From: Orbilia blumenaviensis
Lineage: Eukaryota; Ascomycota; Orbiliomycetes; Orbiliales; Orbiliaceae
Assembly: GCA_036872755.1 (NCBI GenBank)
Contig: JAVHNS010000013.1
Location: 744,001-808,000 of the forward strand
Direction of reading: 5' to 3'
Length of the DNA: 64,000 nucleotides
The notes under the pieces were generated by a model. The model worked only from the letters and a program-made list of their open reading frames with translations. It ran no database searches and had not been told where the DNA came from. The first letter of the stretch is position 1; each line of letters starts with the position of its first letter. The position numbers and the translations under genes are program-made. This document shows positions 1 through 12,634 of this stretch, piece after piece.

Positions 1-53
1 GCCAGAGAGCGCTCAGCATCAAGCTGCTCGGTCTTGATTACTCCCGTCGACAT
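1..53 (-). CDS. Possible 5' end of a gene leaving the left edge
   Basis: On the minus strand an ATG at 53-51 opens a frame that stays open to the window edge (18 residues, beginning MSTGVIKTEQLDAERSLA). It would be divergent from the calponin-homology gene, sharing the roughly 960-base gap as promoter. The piece is too short for family recognition, and an open frame of this length is easily chance. I see no splice site in it. Confidence 0.25.
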   Translation of the reverse strand, partial: MSTGVIKTEQLDAERSL

Positions 54-1015
54 GACAATACTAATCTCAATTTATACTTGGTTCTGGTAGGGTTGGGGTA
101 TGTAAGTGCATACACAGGTATGCATATACCCGTGTCGCCTGTTCGAAGGGTGATGGATGCAAGATTATAACGTGCAGTTGGCGAGATGTGGTCTTACAAT
201 GCAACGCTGCAACGGCGGCGACACATTTTTTCTTAGTAATGAATTAAATCGAGTCCGCCCGTTGGACGCATGCACTGCTATGGTAATAAATAGTAACTGC
301 CGCATTCGCGGCGCATATAATACCCATACGCCAACAATTTCAACAAAGCGAAGTTACCGAATTGGACAAAGAAATCGAGGGTTTAATTGAATACAAAGCG
401 TGCGACGACGGCGGGCTGCCTATTGTAAATTTAGCGTTGCTGTTGAGGCTTAAAGGCGAACTAGCGTACGTGGGCCCCCAATGCAGCTGCACAACTGAGC
501 AGAGCAGTACGTCACCGGCCCACGGAGTCAAGACTGGGCGAGCTGTGAGCTGTGAGCCGTGAGATACATAGCAACGCTAATTAGAATTATAAAGCACTTG
601 AAATCCGGTGCCTGTCGATTGGCCACCACAGTTGACAGCTGATTCACCCGGCCGACGCTTATTCTCCGGACCTTGGCTTAGTCTGGCCGGTCCAGCCCAA
701 CTGTAGGTAAGCTTAAAATCCCTCTTCGCTCCAACAACCATCAAACCTTCGTTCGCCATCTGCATCTGCGACTACTCTAACAAGCATCCTTACCCGACAG
801 TTTTCGAAATATTCTCCCTAGAAATCTACCCTACTCCAAACTTAGCTGTCTAACATCCTTGGCGTAGTGTCACGTCACTTCAAGTAGCATCTCCAGTCCA
901 GTTACTGCTGACCTACATACCTGCAACTTGCAACTTGGTTACTCGATAAAACACCCACCTAACGATAGCGACGCTCGAGTTCTACAAGCGTTACCGTCGT
1001 ACTCCTACCCTCAAT
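54..1015. other. Gene-free upstream region of the calponin-homology gene
   Basis: No convincing coding region. The part nearest the gene (about 780-960) is pyrimidine-rich with CT runs, as is common in fungal promoters and leaders. Short open frames on both strands here have no recognisable protein character. Confidence 0.5.
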
Positions 1016-2916
1016 ATGGCGTCCGTTTCTTCCTTGGATAAGGACCTTGCGAAGCTCCGGCTCGGGAAATACACGGTACAAGCTTCTAATGAAGCGAAGG
1101 CCTGGGTCGAAAGCACCCTTGGTGAACAGCTGAGAGCCGATGATTTGATGGATGCTTTGCATGATGGAACTGTATTATGTCGGTAAGTCGAGCTCGGGTA
1201 GCCTTGGAACTGTCAAGGGATAGTCAACTAACATGATCGGGTCTGGATCTTAGTCTAGCAAACAAGTTGGTACCCAATAGTACCAAACCGAAACAGTCCG
1301 AAATGCCATTTGTGCAGGTGAGATGTTCGCTGATGCCATGTAATTACTCATGCTAACATCTTGCAGATGGAGAATATCGCCATGTTTCTGAAGGTCTGCC
1401 AAGACGTGCTCAAGCTATCACAGCACGACCTTTTCCTCACTGTCGACCTCTACGATTTCAAGGTATGTCTTAGTAAAATGCTTCTTGGTTGCTATATATC
1501 TCCCTTTACCAACCGACAACTAGGACCCAGCACAAGTCCTCCAAACGATTGGCGCCTTCTCTCGTGTCGCCCATTCCCGCAACCCCTCAGCCTTCCCAAC
1601 TGCCATCGGTCCGAAAGCTTCCGTAATTTCCCCATCTACTACTGGCAAATCAAAACCTCCCGTTCCCGCGAAAACATCAGTTTCCTCGTGGTCCAAACCC
1701 GTCGACGAGCTTACAACTGCCCCAGCATGGAATATTCACCAATATGGTTACATGGGTGGCGCATCTCAGGGGACTCAGGGTGTTGTTTTGGGTGCAAGAA
1801 GGCAGATTACAACGGCGGGGCCTCACGTTCCTAGTTTGAGAGAGAAGGAAGAGAGAAGGAAACATCACCAGGAAGAAGTTGACGCTAGAGCTGCGGAAGA
1901 GGAGAGAGAGCGACAAAGACAGGAAGAGTCAAATTGGCTTAGGAAGGAAGAGCTCCACCGAAAAAGGCAAGATGAGCAGGCATACTCTTCTCAGGAACGG
2001 AGGGATCTGGAATTCCAAGAGATGGACGCGGCAGAGCAAGAGAAGGTTAGACTTCGAGAAGAGGCCCACGCCTTTCGAGAGGAAGAAGATGCCAAGCGAA
2101 AGGAGTATGAGGAACGACTGCAAGCTGAGCGGACTGCACAGGATCGGAAGGAGTATCAAGAGGAGGTAAATCGATTCCGTGTTCCAGTCCAAGAACATGT
2201 TGCGGCATCTGCAGAAAGTGAGCGCATCAAGGAACTCGAGCGACAGCTAGAAGAAGCCAGAGCACGTGAGAAGTCTTATCTAGAGAAACAACAACCATCC
2301 CAGAAATCAATTACAAGAACTGTGACGCCACCCAATGACTCTCAGGAGCGAGAGGCCCTTCGAAGCGCTTGGCAGGAAAATCAATCTCGTCCTGTTCCAC
2401 CAAAACCAGCCTCGAAGCCAGCATTCACACACAGTGCACGAGCTGCACAGCGACAACGCGAACTACAGGATGAAGAAGATGCCGCAGAAGCTCCAAAAAG
2501 GTCCGCAGGGCCACCGGCTACACCTCCTAGAAATAGTGCACCGGCAGCGACCACAACTTCCCCGTTAGCTAGTACAAGATGGGGGTTTAAAGGGGCGTCC
2601 TCAAAGCCTATTGGTGGTGGCCTGAGCGTTGTTCAAAGAGAGATGGAGTTGGAAAGGCAGCGTCAAAAGGAATGGGAGCGGAACCAAGTACAGTTACAGG
2701 AAGATAGAAAGCTCATGACAGACAAGGAAATCAAAGACGGTGGAGAAATGCCGTGGGATATCCATCAATACGGGTGAGTGTTAAGTCTTCGATGATCGAG
2801 TCTCCCGTTGGACATAGCTAACAAATAATAGATATATGGGAGGTGCCAATCAAGGTACGGAGCAGGTGGCATTTGGAGCTCGGAGGCAGATTATCGGACC
2901 AAAAGGACAGAAGTGA
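1016..2916 (+). CDS. Calponin-homology / calponin-repeat actin-binding protein with long coiled coil
   Basis: Five exons: 1016-1182, 1254-1317, 1367-1462, 1524-2773 and 2832-2916, giving 553 residues with all phases agreeing. Residues about 10-140 form one calponin-homology domain of the transgelin/Scp1 type (SNEAKAWVESTLGE, DALHDGTVLC, MPFVQMENIAMFL, DLFLTVDLYD). Two calponin repeats follow: one at the start of exon 4 (MGGASQGTQGVVLGARRQI) and one in the last exon (MGGANQGTEQVAFGARRQI). Between them lies a highly charged E/R/Q-rich coiled coil of about 150 residues, then a Pro/Ala-rich linker. Yeast Scp1 and animal transgelin bundle actin and are only about 200 residues. This protein therefore looks like a transgelin split by a long coiled-coil insert, probably acting on cortical actin. 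The family call is firm; the role of the insert is inference. Confidence 0.88.
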
Positions 2917-4080
2917 TAACCAAGAACCTGCATTGTTCAAAAGATATCTGTTCGAAATTCGCAGTTGAAAGGCGTTCGTTTGATGGTTGACAATTGAATT
3001 CAGTGTTGATAGTTTTACCCTAGTTTCTACCGCCTGCTCGTTGTCTATACCTTTTTTTTTTTTTTTTTTTTTTTTCTCCTCTCGCGTTTAGGTTTCTTGT
3101 CTTGATTGGTTTCGATGATGCCTCAATTGCGTCTTTTCGCTATAGTTTGGGGTGGAGTGTTTTTTTTTTTTTTTTTTTTAGTCGGAAACAGCATGGGTAA
3201 AAGTCGGAATTCTATTGGATATAGAAACAAAGAAAGAAAAAAGATTTACGGAATTGGAGCTCCTTCTGCCTCGGACTCCGATTAGCAGCGACATCGGCAA
3301 TATATTATAATCTTGATAAATCCGAACAGTACGAGTTTAGAAGATAAGAATCGGACAGACCACGAAAGGGCATTAGTATGATGAGTTGGTAGCTATTGAC
3401 TCAATGCACTGCTGAACTGATATCAAGCTTTTTTTAGGAGGGAAAGCTGCTGCCTAAAACGCCATTATGCATGTAGACGATTGTGCGTCAAACGTTATGC
3501 AATGCAGGTGTTATGTGATTGATGATGCAGCTTGCAGGATGCATCTTGCGTGCGCATCTCGACTCTCGAGAGGCCGGAATACGCATAGCAGGTACCCGAC
3601 AACGTAATGCTTCAGGATGTTTCAACAGTCGGCTCTATAGCTCTATATCCACAAGGATTACGGATCTCGATCTTTCTAAGACATCGGCTATTTAAAATTC
3701 CGGACCTTCCTATAAGGTACTAAATAATAGATAGTGTACGTCGTTTAATGCTTTTGTGTTACCATACTAACTATTGATATGCAGCTTTTAAGGCTTTTAC
3801 ATGGCCCAAAGTTGAAGGCTAGCTCATGAGACAGCTAGAGAATCGGAATTTTTTCCAATAATTAATTCTTGTACTGAGAGCTGTTATGGGACAAATTCGG
3901 GGACAGGCTTATAAGCATTCGGAATGCTTACAAGAGTAGAGTTTGCACGTGCGCACATAATATAACTATACTACATCTAGTTAAACTCAACCTGGACGCC
4001 CAATTCCGAGGTCAGCCCCCTGCTAAAACACAATTACTTGTTTCAGAAGATAATCTGCGGGGAGAGGCAGATTTGTAGAG
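2917..4080. other. Intergenic, convergent 3' regions with two poly-T tracts
   Basis: This gap lies between the ends of two converging genes. It contains pure T runs at 3052-3075 and 3160-3179 and AT-rich DNA beyond about 3700. I see no open frame with protein character. Confidence 0.5.
3052..3179. repeat. Two poly-T tracts
   Basis: Uninterrupted T runs at 3052-3075 (24 bases) and 3160-3179 (20 bases) lie downstream of the calponin-homology gene, within its probable 3' UTR. Length is likely to vary between strains and assemblies. Confidence 0.9.
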
Positions 4081-6012
4081 CTACTCAGTCGGTGGGCTAA
4101 GAGGCTTTTGGCCGTATGTAACACAACTGCATTTCTTTTGGTTAGCTTACATTTGAGTATTAAAGGGGAAACTCTGTAGAAACCTGCCGAACCACTTACA
4201 ATTGAAAGTACATATGGAACTCTTTGTTCTGGAGGTTCTTTTTGATATCCACAATAGTTTGCGTCGCCTCCTCGATTGATTTCTAGGCATATATCAGCGT
4301 TTAGCCCCATCGTAGCGCTGTAACCACAATGTGATATTGTAAAAAAGAATCTTACCCCAAGAATACGAGTATAAGCAGCGGTAGTAAACCCTTCGGCAGC
4401 ATTAACCATGTTAATAAGATTAAAGGCTCCGATCTCTTTATCGACAGGATCTTTCGGCCATGATCCGATCGGTAGCTTGAAATACTGCTGCTTAATATTC
4501 ACGAACCCAGCCTTTTGCATATGTCCCACAATATGCGGAGCAACGACACATGTTTGCCCAATCATCTCAGTTGCCTGTATAAGATTTGTACACCACTGCT
4601 TCAACACGTTGTCTTCTGGGACAGATCCATCATCGGTGGTAATTTCGACGGTATGCTCTTGAGACTCCCAGTACCCGCCAGGTTTTAGCGTTTTAAAGAC
4701 ATTTTCGGCAAATTTTCCCCAGTCTTTGACAGCAGCGTGACAGTCTCTTTCGTGGATGAAGTCGTAGGAGTTTGGGGTTTGGATCCAGGGGTCATTGAAA
4801 TCGTCGACTTCGAAGGTGACTTTTGGTGGAACCCTAAAAGTTTACGCTGTTAGTCTTATATTATAACTACCCTCTCGTGGTAAGCCCGTAAGACGCTCTT
4901 ACCAACTTGGTTGAATCGGCGAGATGTCTATATAATTATAAGACAGCCGTTAATAATTCCACAGATACTTATATATATCTCGCTAGGGCCGAACGAAAAG
5001 CCAATGAACATACCATTTCCAAATACTTCAGCGTCTGGGAACTCTTCAGCAATCTGTATTGCCCATATGCCAGTTCCGGTACCAATATCCAATATCTTCT
5101 TGGGGTTTTCGATAGGAGCCAAGAACAATTTCCCGCGAAGCCTAAGGAGGAATACGTGGTGGCTATGTATACATATTCAAGTTATTAGCAAATGGGTAGT
5201 AAACTATGGACGACGGTACACTCAAGGCCATGGTGTTTCGGGACTGACAATAAGTCCATCTGGTCTTGTTGGATCTACAAATAGTATATTTAATCACGGT
5301 CATTTTCAGTGTGGTGGCATTGTATGTAAAGATCTATGATAACATACCTCGTCATTCGGAACAAGCCATTGCCCTTCCTTGTACGCATGGTAGCGCCTTC
5401 CATTCTCATACTTGTAAGCTGCCGATATCATCCGTCAGCAGGATTACAGACACTTTTGGGAACCAGTCCTTTAAGAACATGTATAGTTGATCAATTGAGT
5501 TTATGTTCATACCTTTGACGGAATCAATCAAAGATGTAGTTGCAGAAGCACTGCAAGCTCACAGGCGCCATTTTGTGAGAAAATATTGAGTAATGATGAA
5601 ACAAAAACCCGATTTATTGTTTACACGTACGAGTCAGTGCCATAGAGGGAATCATATTCCGAGGTGCTCCCAGTCGCCTCCTAAAAACCGTAGATGGGAT
5701 ATGTCAGTTATATTTGTGTTGCCTAAGCTTAAAGAAACATCGTCGGTCCAGTCGATAAGCGCTTGCGCCTGCGCACAATGACATTGTCAATGGATTTAAT
5801 TCCACAACGTATAGCAACACGCGCCAGAACATTGAAAATCCATCCGACAACTTCCTGCTGCCCTTGGTTTCGTGGTTGATAAATCAATAACCGCCATGGC
5901 AAGTGGTACCAAGTTTAAATATATTTATTATGTTAATTGAAAACATTAAATGAAACTAATTACCACTTACATCGTCGACCTCGATATAGTGCCCCGTAAC
6001 GCTATCCGACAT
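4081..6012 (-). CDS. LaeA/TAM-type SAM-dependent methyltransferase, ten exons
   Basis: Exons in transcript order: 5971-6012, 5631-5680, 5513-5550, 5348-5418, 5249-5274, 5014-5162, 4903-4927, 4356-4833, 4200-4282 and 4081-4126, totalling 1008 bases (335 residues). The order of motifs matches the fungal LaeA-like class I methyltransferases: [24 protein letters not shown], then SAM motif I ([13 protein letters not shown]), [30 protein letters not shown]-like [19 protein letters not shown], and a C-terminal VTYGQKP block. Methyl donor binding at the GTGTG loop follows from the family; the substrate is unknown. Three exons are only 25, 26 and 38 bases long, and naive translation misreads the last two introns. 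No biosynthetic cluster is visible next to it, so involvement in secondary metabolism is not supported locally. Confidence 0.85.
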
Positions 6013-9000
6013 TTTACGTATATACGGTGGATCCACAGAAAGTTCGATTTGAGAATTCGTCGAATTCTATGAAAAATACGAAACAAACGGCTCACAAGTC
6101 CGCGGATAGATGTAATTGAATCTTAAGGTGAAACCAATGACCGGTGGCTCGTAAGTTGGCCTGCCTTTTGTACTTCATGGCTAAGTACTAGTTCGGCTCA
6201 CTGATATACCTAACCTCGAATTTCTAGGCCTGTCGGGCATCGATGTAGATTGGACCCCCATGGACCCACTGATAACTGCCAAGCTTGCATATGCACCAGT
6301 GGGCAGCGCTAGTTGTTGTGGTGTTTTGATCGAAGGTCTAGCTTTCACTTACATCGCAGCAGCGACAGCCGTATATCTTTCTGCAGGGGTGTCGCAGATA
6401 ATGTCGGTCCTCATAATAATATCCATTCTATAGCCTCGATCGCTTGCTTTTTGATTCTTTTGATTCGTTTGGCGTTTGCAGAGGTTGTTGCGGTCGTATC
6501 ATTTCCAATTGATATCTAGCTGCAGCTGATACCGTAATATACTGATTAGCCGCGGAACAGCTCGCAAAGTGGAATCCGAGAAACTCAGGCTAAGGGATTA
6601 ATAAATTTCCAGTGGGAGAGATCTATCACACTAGAATACTCTTAAATTTGCACGGTCTTTTCAGCCAATTAAAAAAGATCCTATGTAAAATGAGGCAAGA
6701 CTCTCTGAAGCGCATTAAGCACCACAGCCATCACCACACCATGACAATCAATTTAACTTTTACGCACTATGGTTTCTTTTTTTTGGGGAGGGTCGGGGAA
6801 CTTGGCTATCTGGATGTACTTAGTCTGAGGCTCGTCCCGATCCGTGACCAAGGACCGTGTGAATTAATTACGACGTAGCCCGTCTAAGCCGGGTTACATG
6901 ACCAGTTGGGCCCACTTTCGAGTTTTCTGGCCCTATCTCCATAGATCTAGTGCTATATCAGGCCTACCTAAATACCCCACTAGTACCACCCTACACAATT
7001 CAATAGTTTTAGGACTGGCCCTCTATTAAATCTTATCTGGTGGCTTGATTCATAACCATAAGCAAGAAGGTTCCGGTCTCCGTCTATATGGCCGGGTGAG
7101 CATATTAAATATAAATTTGACTTTGCGCGGTGAACTGCACTGGAATTTTGAGTAGACCTGGTGTAAAGAGGTTTAAAAGCATCCAACTAAATTGAATGAA
7201 CCGTAGAATCAGCACATCATTGAATTGCAGAGACACATACCAGCCAGACACATATACGCACAAACTACCTTATCTACCTACTTAGTTATAGGGCTATATA
7301 ATCATCAACCTAGGTACAGGCCCGGCCCAACCAGAAGCTAGTTAAGTCAACCGTAAATATCAAATATAGGATACGGATGCCTACTAGCTATATACTTTCC
7401 TATATTACACTAAAGTACTATCTACTATCTAACTGATTACCTACTAGTTGACTAATTGAATTTGGTTAGATAATAACTTAGTGGTTAGGTGGATCACTGG
7501 ATAAAACCCCGATGAATTACTAGTTTAGTAGATGACAGTATTAAGAGATCCAAAGTTAAATTTATTAGACAACGTTTAAAACTTGTCATGGCGAGATGGG
7601 TACCAACACAATGTATGCATATGGAACTACAATTTGCATGTCTACTACGTACTCCCTTATGAAAACAATTTTATTTATATACTTTTGAATTTCAAGTATA
7701 TACGATTGCACGCTTGAATCCCTTCGTGTGCATAAAGTTTTTTTTTCCATTTCAGTCCGTCATACTATAGTCCAATTTAGTGTTATATTTTATGCGAATG
7801 GCTAACTACGAACTACTTTCGTGTAGGTATCTTAAATGGGGTCCTGGTTTAGTCAACTAGCTGAATTCAATAGAATAAATTCAGTAGCTAAGTACTATTC
7901 TCGTAGTAGCTAAGCAGATAGTTAGTGAGTACTCTCGATCATTTATATGGCATTGATAGGGAACACTAATTTATGACTAACTAGCGCAGGACTAGTACGG
8001 CATAACTACATTCTGCAAAATAAATCTGGTCTAATTCAGTATAAAATTTAGACTATAATGTAAATGTACCCAGATACTCATCTATGTCTTAAGCAAATAC
8101 AAGATCATTGGATTGATGGGTCCATGTGGGCCGTTAAATGGCCACATCTGCAACTGCATATAGATATATCATACTCTCTTGCAGGTTGCATGCGTAGTTC
8201 GGACGGGAAATGCCATCGGCATTACTGTTAACCGGCCGGTGCGGACAATTGCTGCGAGAATCATGAAACATAACCATACTCAGAATACATGCAGATGTTC
8301 TTTATACCACCAAAACTAGCTTTCGGCTGCGTAGCGGTCGGAGCTCTCTCCGTTCCGGCACGCTTAATTGAACCCTTGAACAATCAAGCGTATTAAAGCA
8401 CAGCAATTAATATTATCTAAGTGTCGTCCCAGAAAGAAATACCGCCATGATCCTTCACATAAATGGTCACCTTTCGGACGATAGCCAGTGGGCTGGGCTG
8501 GCGGCCAGCTTGCAATTGAAGCGGAGACTAGTTACGCGTCTGCGGAACCATGCCTGTCCGACAGCTATTTCCCAACCCATGTCTTTCATTTTCCCAAGCA
8601 ATCGGCAGCCGGTTTCGATATTCTATGGTGGCAATTCTAATCATAAACCCGTTAAATACCATCACAGAACCGGGCGAAGGTGTCGAAATCGGCGCCGCAG
8701 ATGTCCGGCCTGAACCTGAGTCATCCAAAGCTTGACCCAGCACCGCTGCGCATTCGCAACATTTCGCAACGCATAACTATGGGGTTTTCGACTTTGGCTT
8801 CGGAGGACTTCTTCCTGGGGATTTAAAGCTTCATGCGCTTGATTCGCATTTTATTCGGGAGAATAATCTGATGCTCAAGCACAACGTTATGGGATAAACT
8901 TCCATTTTTCTTACATCTGAGGAATTTACCTTGCTCTCTGACTCTAAAATCGATCTTGTTTCTTTCGTAAGTGTAGAACGAATAATTCACACAGGTTTTC

Positions 9001-9193
9001 GTAAATTTACATCATACTCGATCTTCCGCTGACCAATCTCTTTCGCTAGATACTAGCATATCGTTATGGGGCCCTTGAATTTTCACGATCAGAGGCTGTA
9101 GCACTTGTCAATTACTAATTATTATATTGTAACAAAACTCTTATCAATTGGACGGTACCATATAAAAGGACGCTTACCTTTGGAGGAAGGTTT
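6013..9193. other. Long AT-rich gene-free region
   Basis: About 3.2 kb without a gene I can support. Positions about 6900-8100 are markedly AT-rich and crowded with CTA/TAG words and short stop-rich frames, as expected of old decayed DNA. The only open frames of note (6612-6878, 8447-8713) lack homology-like motifs. It may include the promoter of the divergent methyltransferase and the GFA-domain gene. Confidence 0.5.
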
Positions 9194-11157
9194 GTGATAA
9201 TGCTTATAAAGGAGGCCGAAAATTCCTTTACAGCTGCGGACTCTTGTTCGGGAACAGTATACCCCATTTCGATGGAAGCAAAAGATACAATGGATATTGG
9301 AAGCTCAGAGCTTAAGGGCAAGGAGAAAGCGGGCGATATTGAAGAGGATCCCTGTCTTCAGAATGAGGGGGAGAGTCTTATTCCGATCATAATTGATGGA
9401 GGTTGCCTTTGCTCCTTGCTTCGATATCGAATTACCATTCCAGCGGAGTTTCAGAAAACAGAGCTCTATAGGGAAATCGTAGGCTTTGCTCATTGGTGAG
9501 TGTTTGAATAAAAGCTTGCCTATCCGAGTATGAGATTCTAATGATGGTTCGATTTTGTTATACATCCAGTTATTGTCATTCCTGCAAATGCGCTGTTTCA
9601 GCCCTTACTAGAACATCCCTAAAATTTCCGCGGGAAATGGTTCAATGGACGACTCGAGCCAAGTTGGTGGAGCCGGAACCGGAAAGCCCGGCGAGTTCAA
9701 CTAGGCGAAGAAGAGGAAGCAGGTCAGCTTCAAGTACTCCTGCTCCGGTGATAGAAACGACTGAACCCGTTTCTGGGAGAAGCTCTGTGGCTGAGTACCC
9801 AGCTTCCTCATCTGGGCCCAAGGAATTGCCAGAGAAAGTGACAAAAAGAGCAGAGCGTTTGCAAAGTACTCTTGAAGCTGTCAAGCAAGATCCAGAGTTT
9901 GACACAGAATTTGCCGGTATTGACAATGCAACTGGATGTTGCTGCTACGAAGAGGATAATGTTGATGAAATACAGACACCAAAGAGTCCAGTTTGGGAAA
10001 CAAGCAAGAAGCCCAGCGTGGGGATGACAGCCTGGAGCGGGAACGCCGGATACCACCGTAGGATATGGAAGAGAGAACGGGGAGTTGGTGGAAAAGGCAC
10101 CGGATCCGGATCTGGAGACGCATCGCCCATTACAACAGCATCTGTATCTCCAGCTCCCTCAATACCAAAGGGCACATCGCCATCGCCAGTGGCCCCAACG
10201 ACTCAGTTGCCTGATACCGATGAGTTGGACAAGGGAAAGGGAAGGGAAAAGGGAAAAACGAAGGTCAAAGAAGGGCTCTGGGGTAAGTTACTGGATTGAA
10301 ACTACTCTACTTTTGAATTAGCCAGCCAATGCAATGCAACTACTGACAGAATGCAAAAATATTAATACATTCCAGCTAAGATGAAAGGAAAGGCTTCAGC
10401 TGCGATTTCTTCGAAGGAAAAAGATAAACCAAAGGGTAAGGAGAAAATATTACTCCCGATACCACATCCAGATGAGATGTCAGGTGCCTCAAGCTCTCAA
10501 CACGACGTCGAAGTTCAAAAGCCAAGGGCAGTTCGTGATACAGACTCTATCATAAAGAAACCGGAAGCCCTGGCGTCGGTGGGTTGTGATATAATATCCC
10601 CACCCGTTGACCCTTCCCAATCTTCATCTCTTGAAATCCTCCGCTGGGAAACCCAGCTTCTCCACCAACAGGAGTCCGACCTCTCACACGGGCCCTGCAC
10701 ATCCCAAAGCCGTTCCGAAGATTTTGATGGCGACCCGCAGAACAATACCCTCCCGATCCCTTGGCCGTTTAGGGAATTTGCTATCACAACCCGCGATGGA
10801 CGTACGAGTTACCGTGGATTTTGTTCATGGTGCGGTGGTAGTCTGACGTATCGAACTTCGGCAACAATCCATGGTATGGTGGACATTCACGCTGGTAGCA
10901 TGGATGACCCTGATAAAGCTTTAAAGGACATAGGCTTTTTGCGGGAAGTCCATATCGAAACAGCGGGTGGTGTAGATGAAGGTGCAAGACTAGGGACCAT
11001 TGTCGGGCATTGGAGGGATGGAACAGTTTGTAGCTATGATAGCTGTGATATGGAAAGAAGGTTGTACTTCGATAGCGACGACGAAGGCAGAGACATAGTA
11101 GTGTCTGAACAGGCAGGAGATCAAGAAGCCGTGATGGATAGCGACGACGAGCTCTAA
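9194..11157 (+). CDS. GFA/CENP-V-type zinc-fold protein with about 350-residue insertion
   Basis: Exons 9194-9495, 9570-10282 and 10376-11157 give 598 residues from the first ATG; an ATG at 9272 is an equally possible start. The two halves of a GFA (glutathione-dependent formaldehyde-activating enzyme/CENP-V) fold are visible but far apart. Near residues 70-110 are the first zinc ligands (GGCLCSLLRYRI, then CYCHSCKCAVSAL), and near 470-535 is the second half (FREFAITTRDGRTSYRGF, CSWCGGSLTYRTS, VDIHAGSMDDPD). The usual GxCxCG glycine is serine here. The intervening segment is Ser/Pro/Lys/Glu-rich and looks disordered, with a Lys-Gly-Lys-rich stretch. The tail is acidic. Zinc binding is inferred from the family; a catalytic role is not established. 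Confidence 0.75.
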
Positions 11158-12634
11158 GCAGCCATGTCGACTGCAGGCCCCACTCTAATAATTCCAACTA
11201 ACGAAAGGAATGAACATTCAACATCTTGCACCCCTGCGAGAATATCAACAATAGCAGGACTAGGTGTTCAATGCTACTTCAGGAAAGTACTTTGAATATT
11301 CGAATATGTACAACTTACCCACTTAGAGAGCACACGGGGAATTTGTAAGCAAATACCCCGGCTTTATATATTCTCCCGTTCATTCAATTAAGTCCAATCA
11401 TGTCGTTATATACACCATCTCCGCATATGTCAATAATACCATACTTAGGTATATACATTTTCGATTAGAATGCTAATATATGACAATGTTTACGTCGAGA
11501 TCCATACTGCGCCTTTACATGTTAAAGTTTGACATCGTATATTCATAAATAGAACAATAACAGCATGGGTACTGGTTACGATTGATGGTTCTATATGCAT
11601 TGAAAGCTGCAATCTGGTCGTACACGGTTTGTCGTTAATATATAGTTGACAATTCAGCTATCGGATTACTCTACGTTTTAATTAGCAGTCGTTACACATG
11701 TACTACTAGCACCTAAGAATAATATCGTACTGCATACCTATAGATATTAATAGAACCGATATCTACTAAATATATATCGGAGTCGCGATGTATGAATGAC
11801 ATTTCATTTCTGTCGGATACTGGTATCTGGGCGACGAATCCAGCCTCCAGAATATTTGAACTGGTCCCAGACGACTGATACATTGATTTGGCTATCTCTT
11901 TACTTTATGCCAAAAAACGGCAACTGCCAGACCAAAGTCGACTTAAGTCTATCCAGGGTCTAGAATTCTAGAATTTAACAATGGGTTTGTTCTTTTACAG
12001 TTCAATGTTTTCGAGGAAGGTTGGCATTGGATTTTTATCTTGATAAAGTATCGGGCATTCGCATTCTACATGTAGCAGCTGGCAGATGCAGCGCATTGCA
12101 TTTGCAAAGTTTTACATTCCTGCTCGTACATGGGAATTATTATAAACGCCAATGCTGTCGAGACACGGAGCTATCGGGAATCGACAAGCTGCAAGTCTAC
12201 GTATCTGTCGAGGGCGCTAGTGCCAGAGCTACCCTGCTCGAGCCAAGTGCGGTTTGGGATACCGTATTCGCAGTAATTAGTAAGGCTGTGCCGGCCACGA
12301 CCCATGCATGCTATACAGGGTTGTTTCAAATGACAGCTCTGCTAACATGTTTCGGTAGCTGTCTTTCCGTCTTGCCGGCTATATATAGCGAACAACTAGC
12401 CTCCTTTTCCTTTCGTTGGCAATAATATATCTCAACCGCTGGCGGATGTGAATTCCTTTTCCTCTTTCAACTTTGGCTTCGACTTCACGTAAATATCGCA
12501 TTTCGGACCTTGTTGAGAATAAGAGATACCGATACTAGGTTCGGTTCAATAACTGCCGCTTCAACACATAATCTACAACAGCCACAACCACAACTACAAC
12601 CGACATCAATACACCCTCGACACAGTCACATACG
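11158..12634. other. Gene-free region upstream of the SH3 gene
   Basis: AT-rich DNA (TATA, ATATAT runs around 11400-11800) with no supported gene. The open frame at 12021-12425 has no recognisable motifs and ends in the leader region of the SH3 gene. CA-rich and pyrimidine-rich stretches just upstream of 12635 fit a promoter or 5' UTR. Confidence 0.45.

Noticed and set aside
4200..4607. Methyltransferase C-terminus read straight through the last two introns
   Set aside because: Reading through gives sequence unlike the family. Splicing at 4283-4355 and 4127-4199 restores the conserved [13 protein letters not shown] and VTYGQKP blocks.
8447..8743. Overlapping frames on both strands upstream of the GFA-domain gene
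   Set aside because: No recognisable domain, and no splice connection to the downstream gene was found.
12021..12425. 134-residue open frame upstream of the SH3 gene
   Set aside because: No motifs or codon pattern like neighbouring genes; it lies in AT-rich promoter-like DNA.
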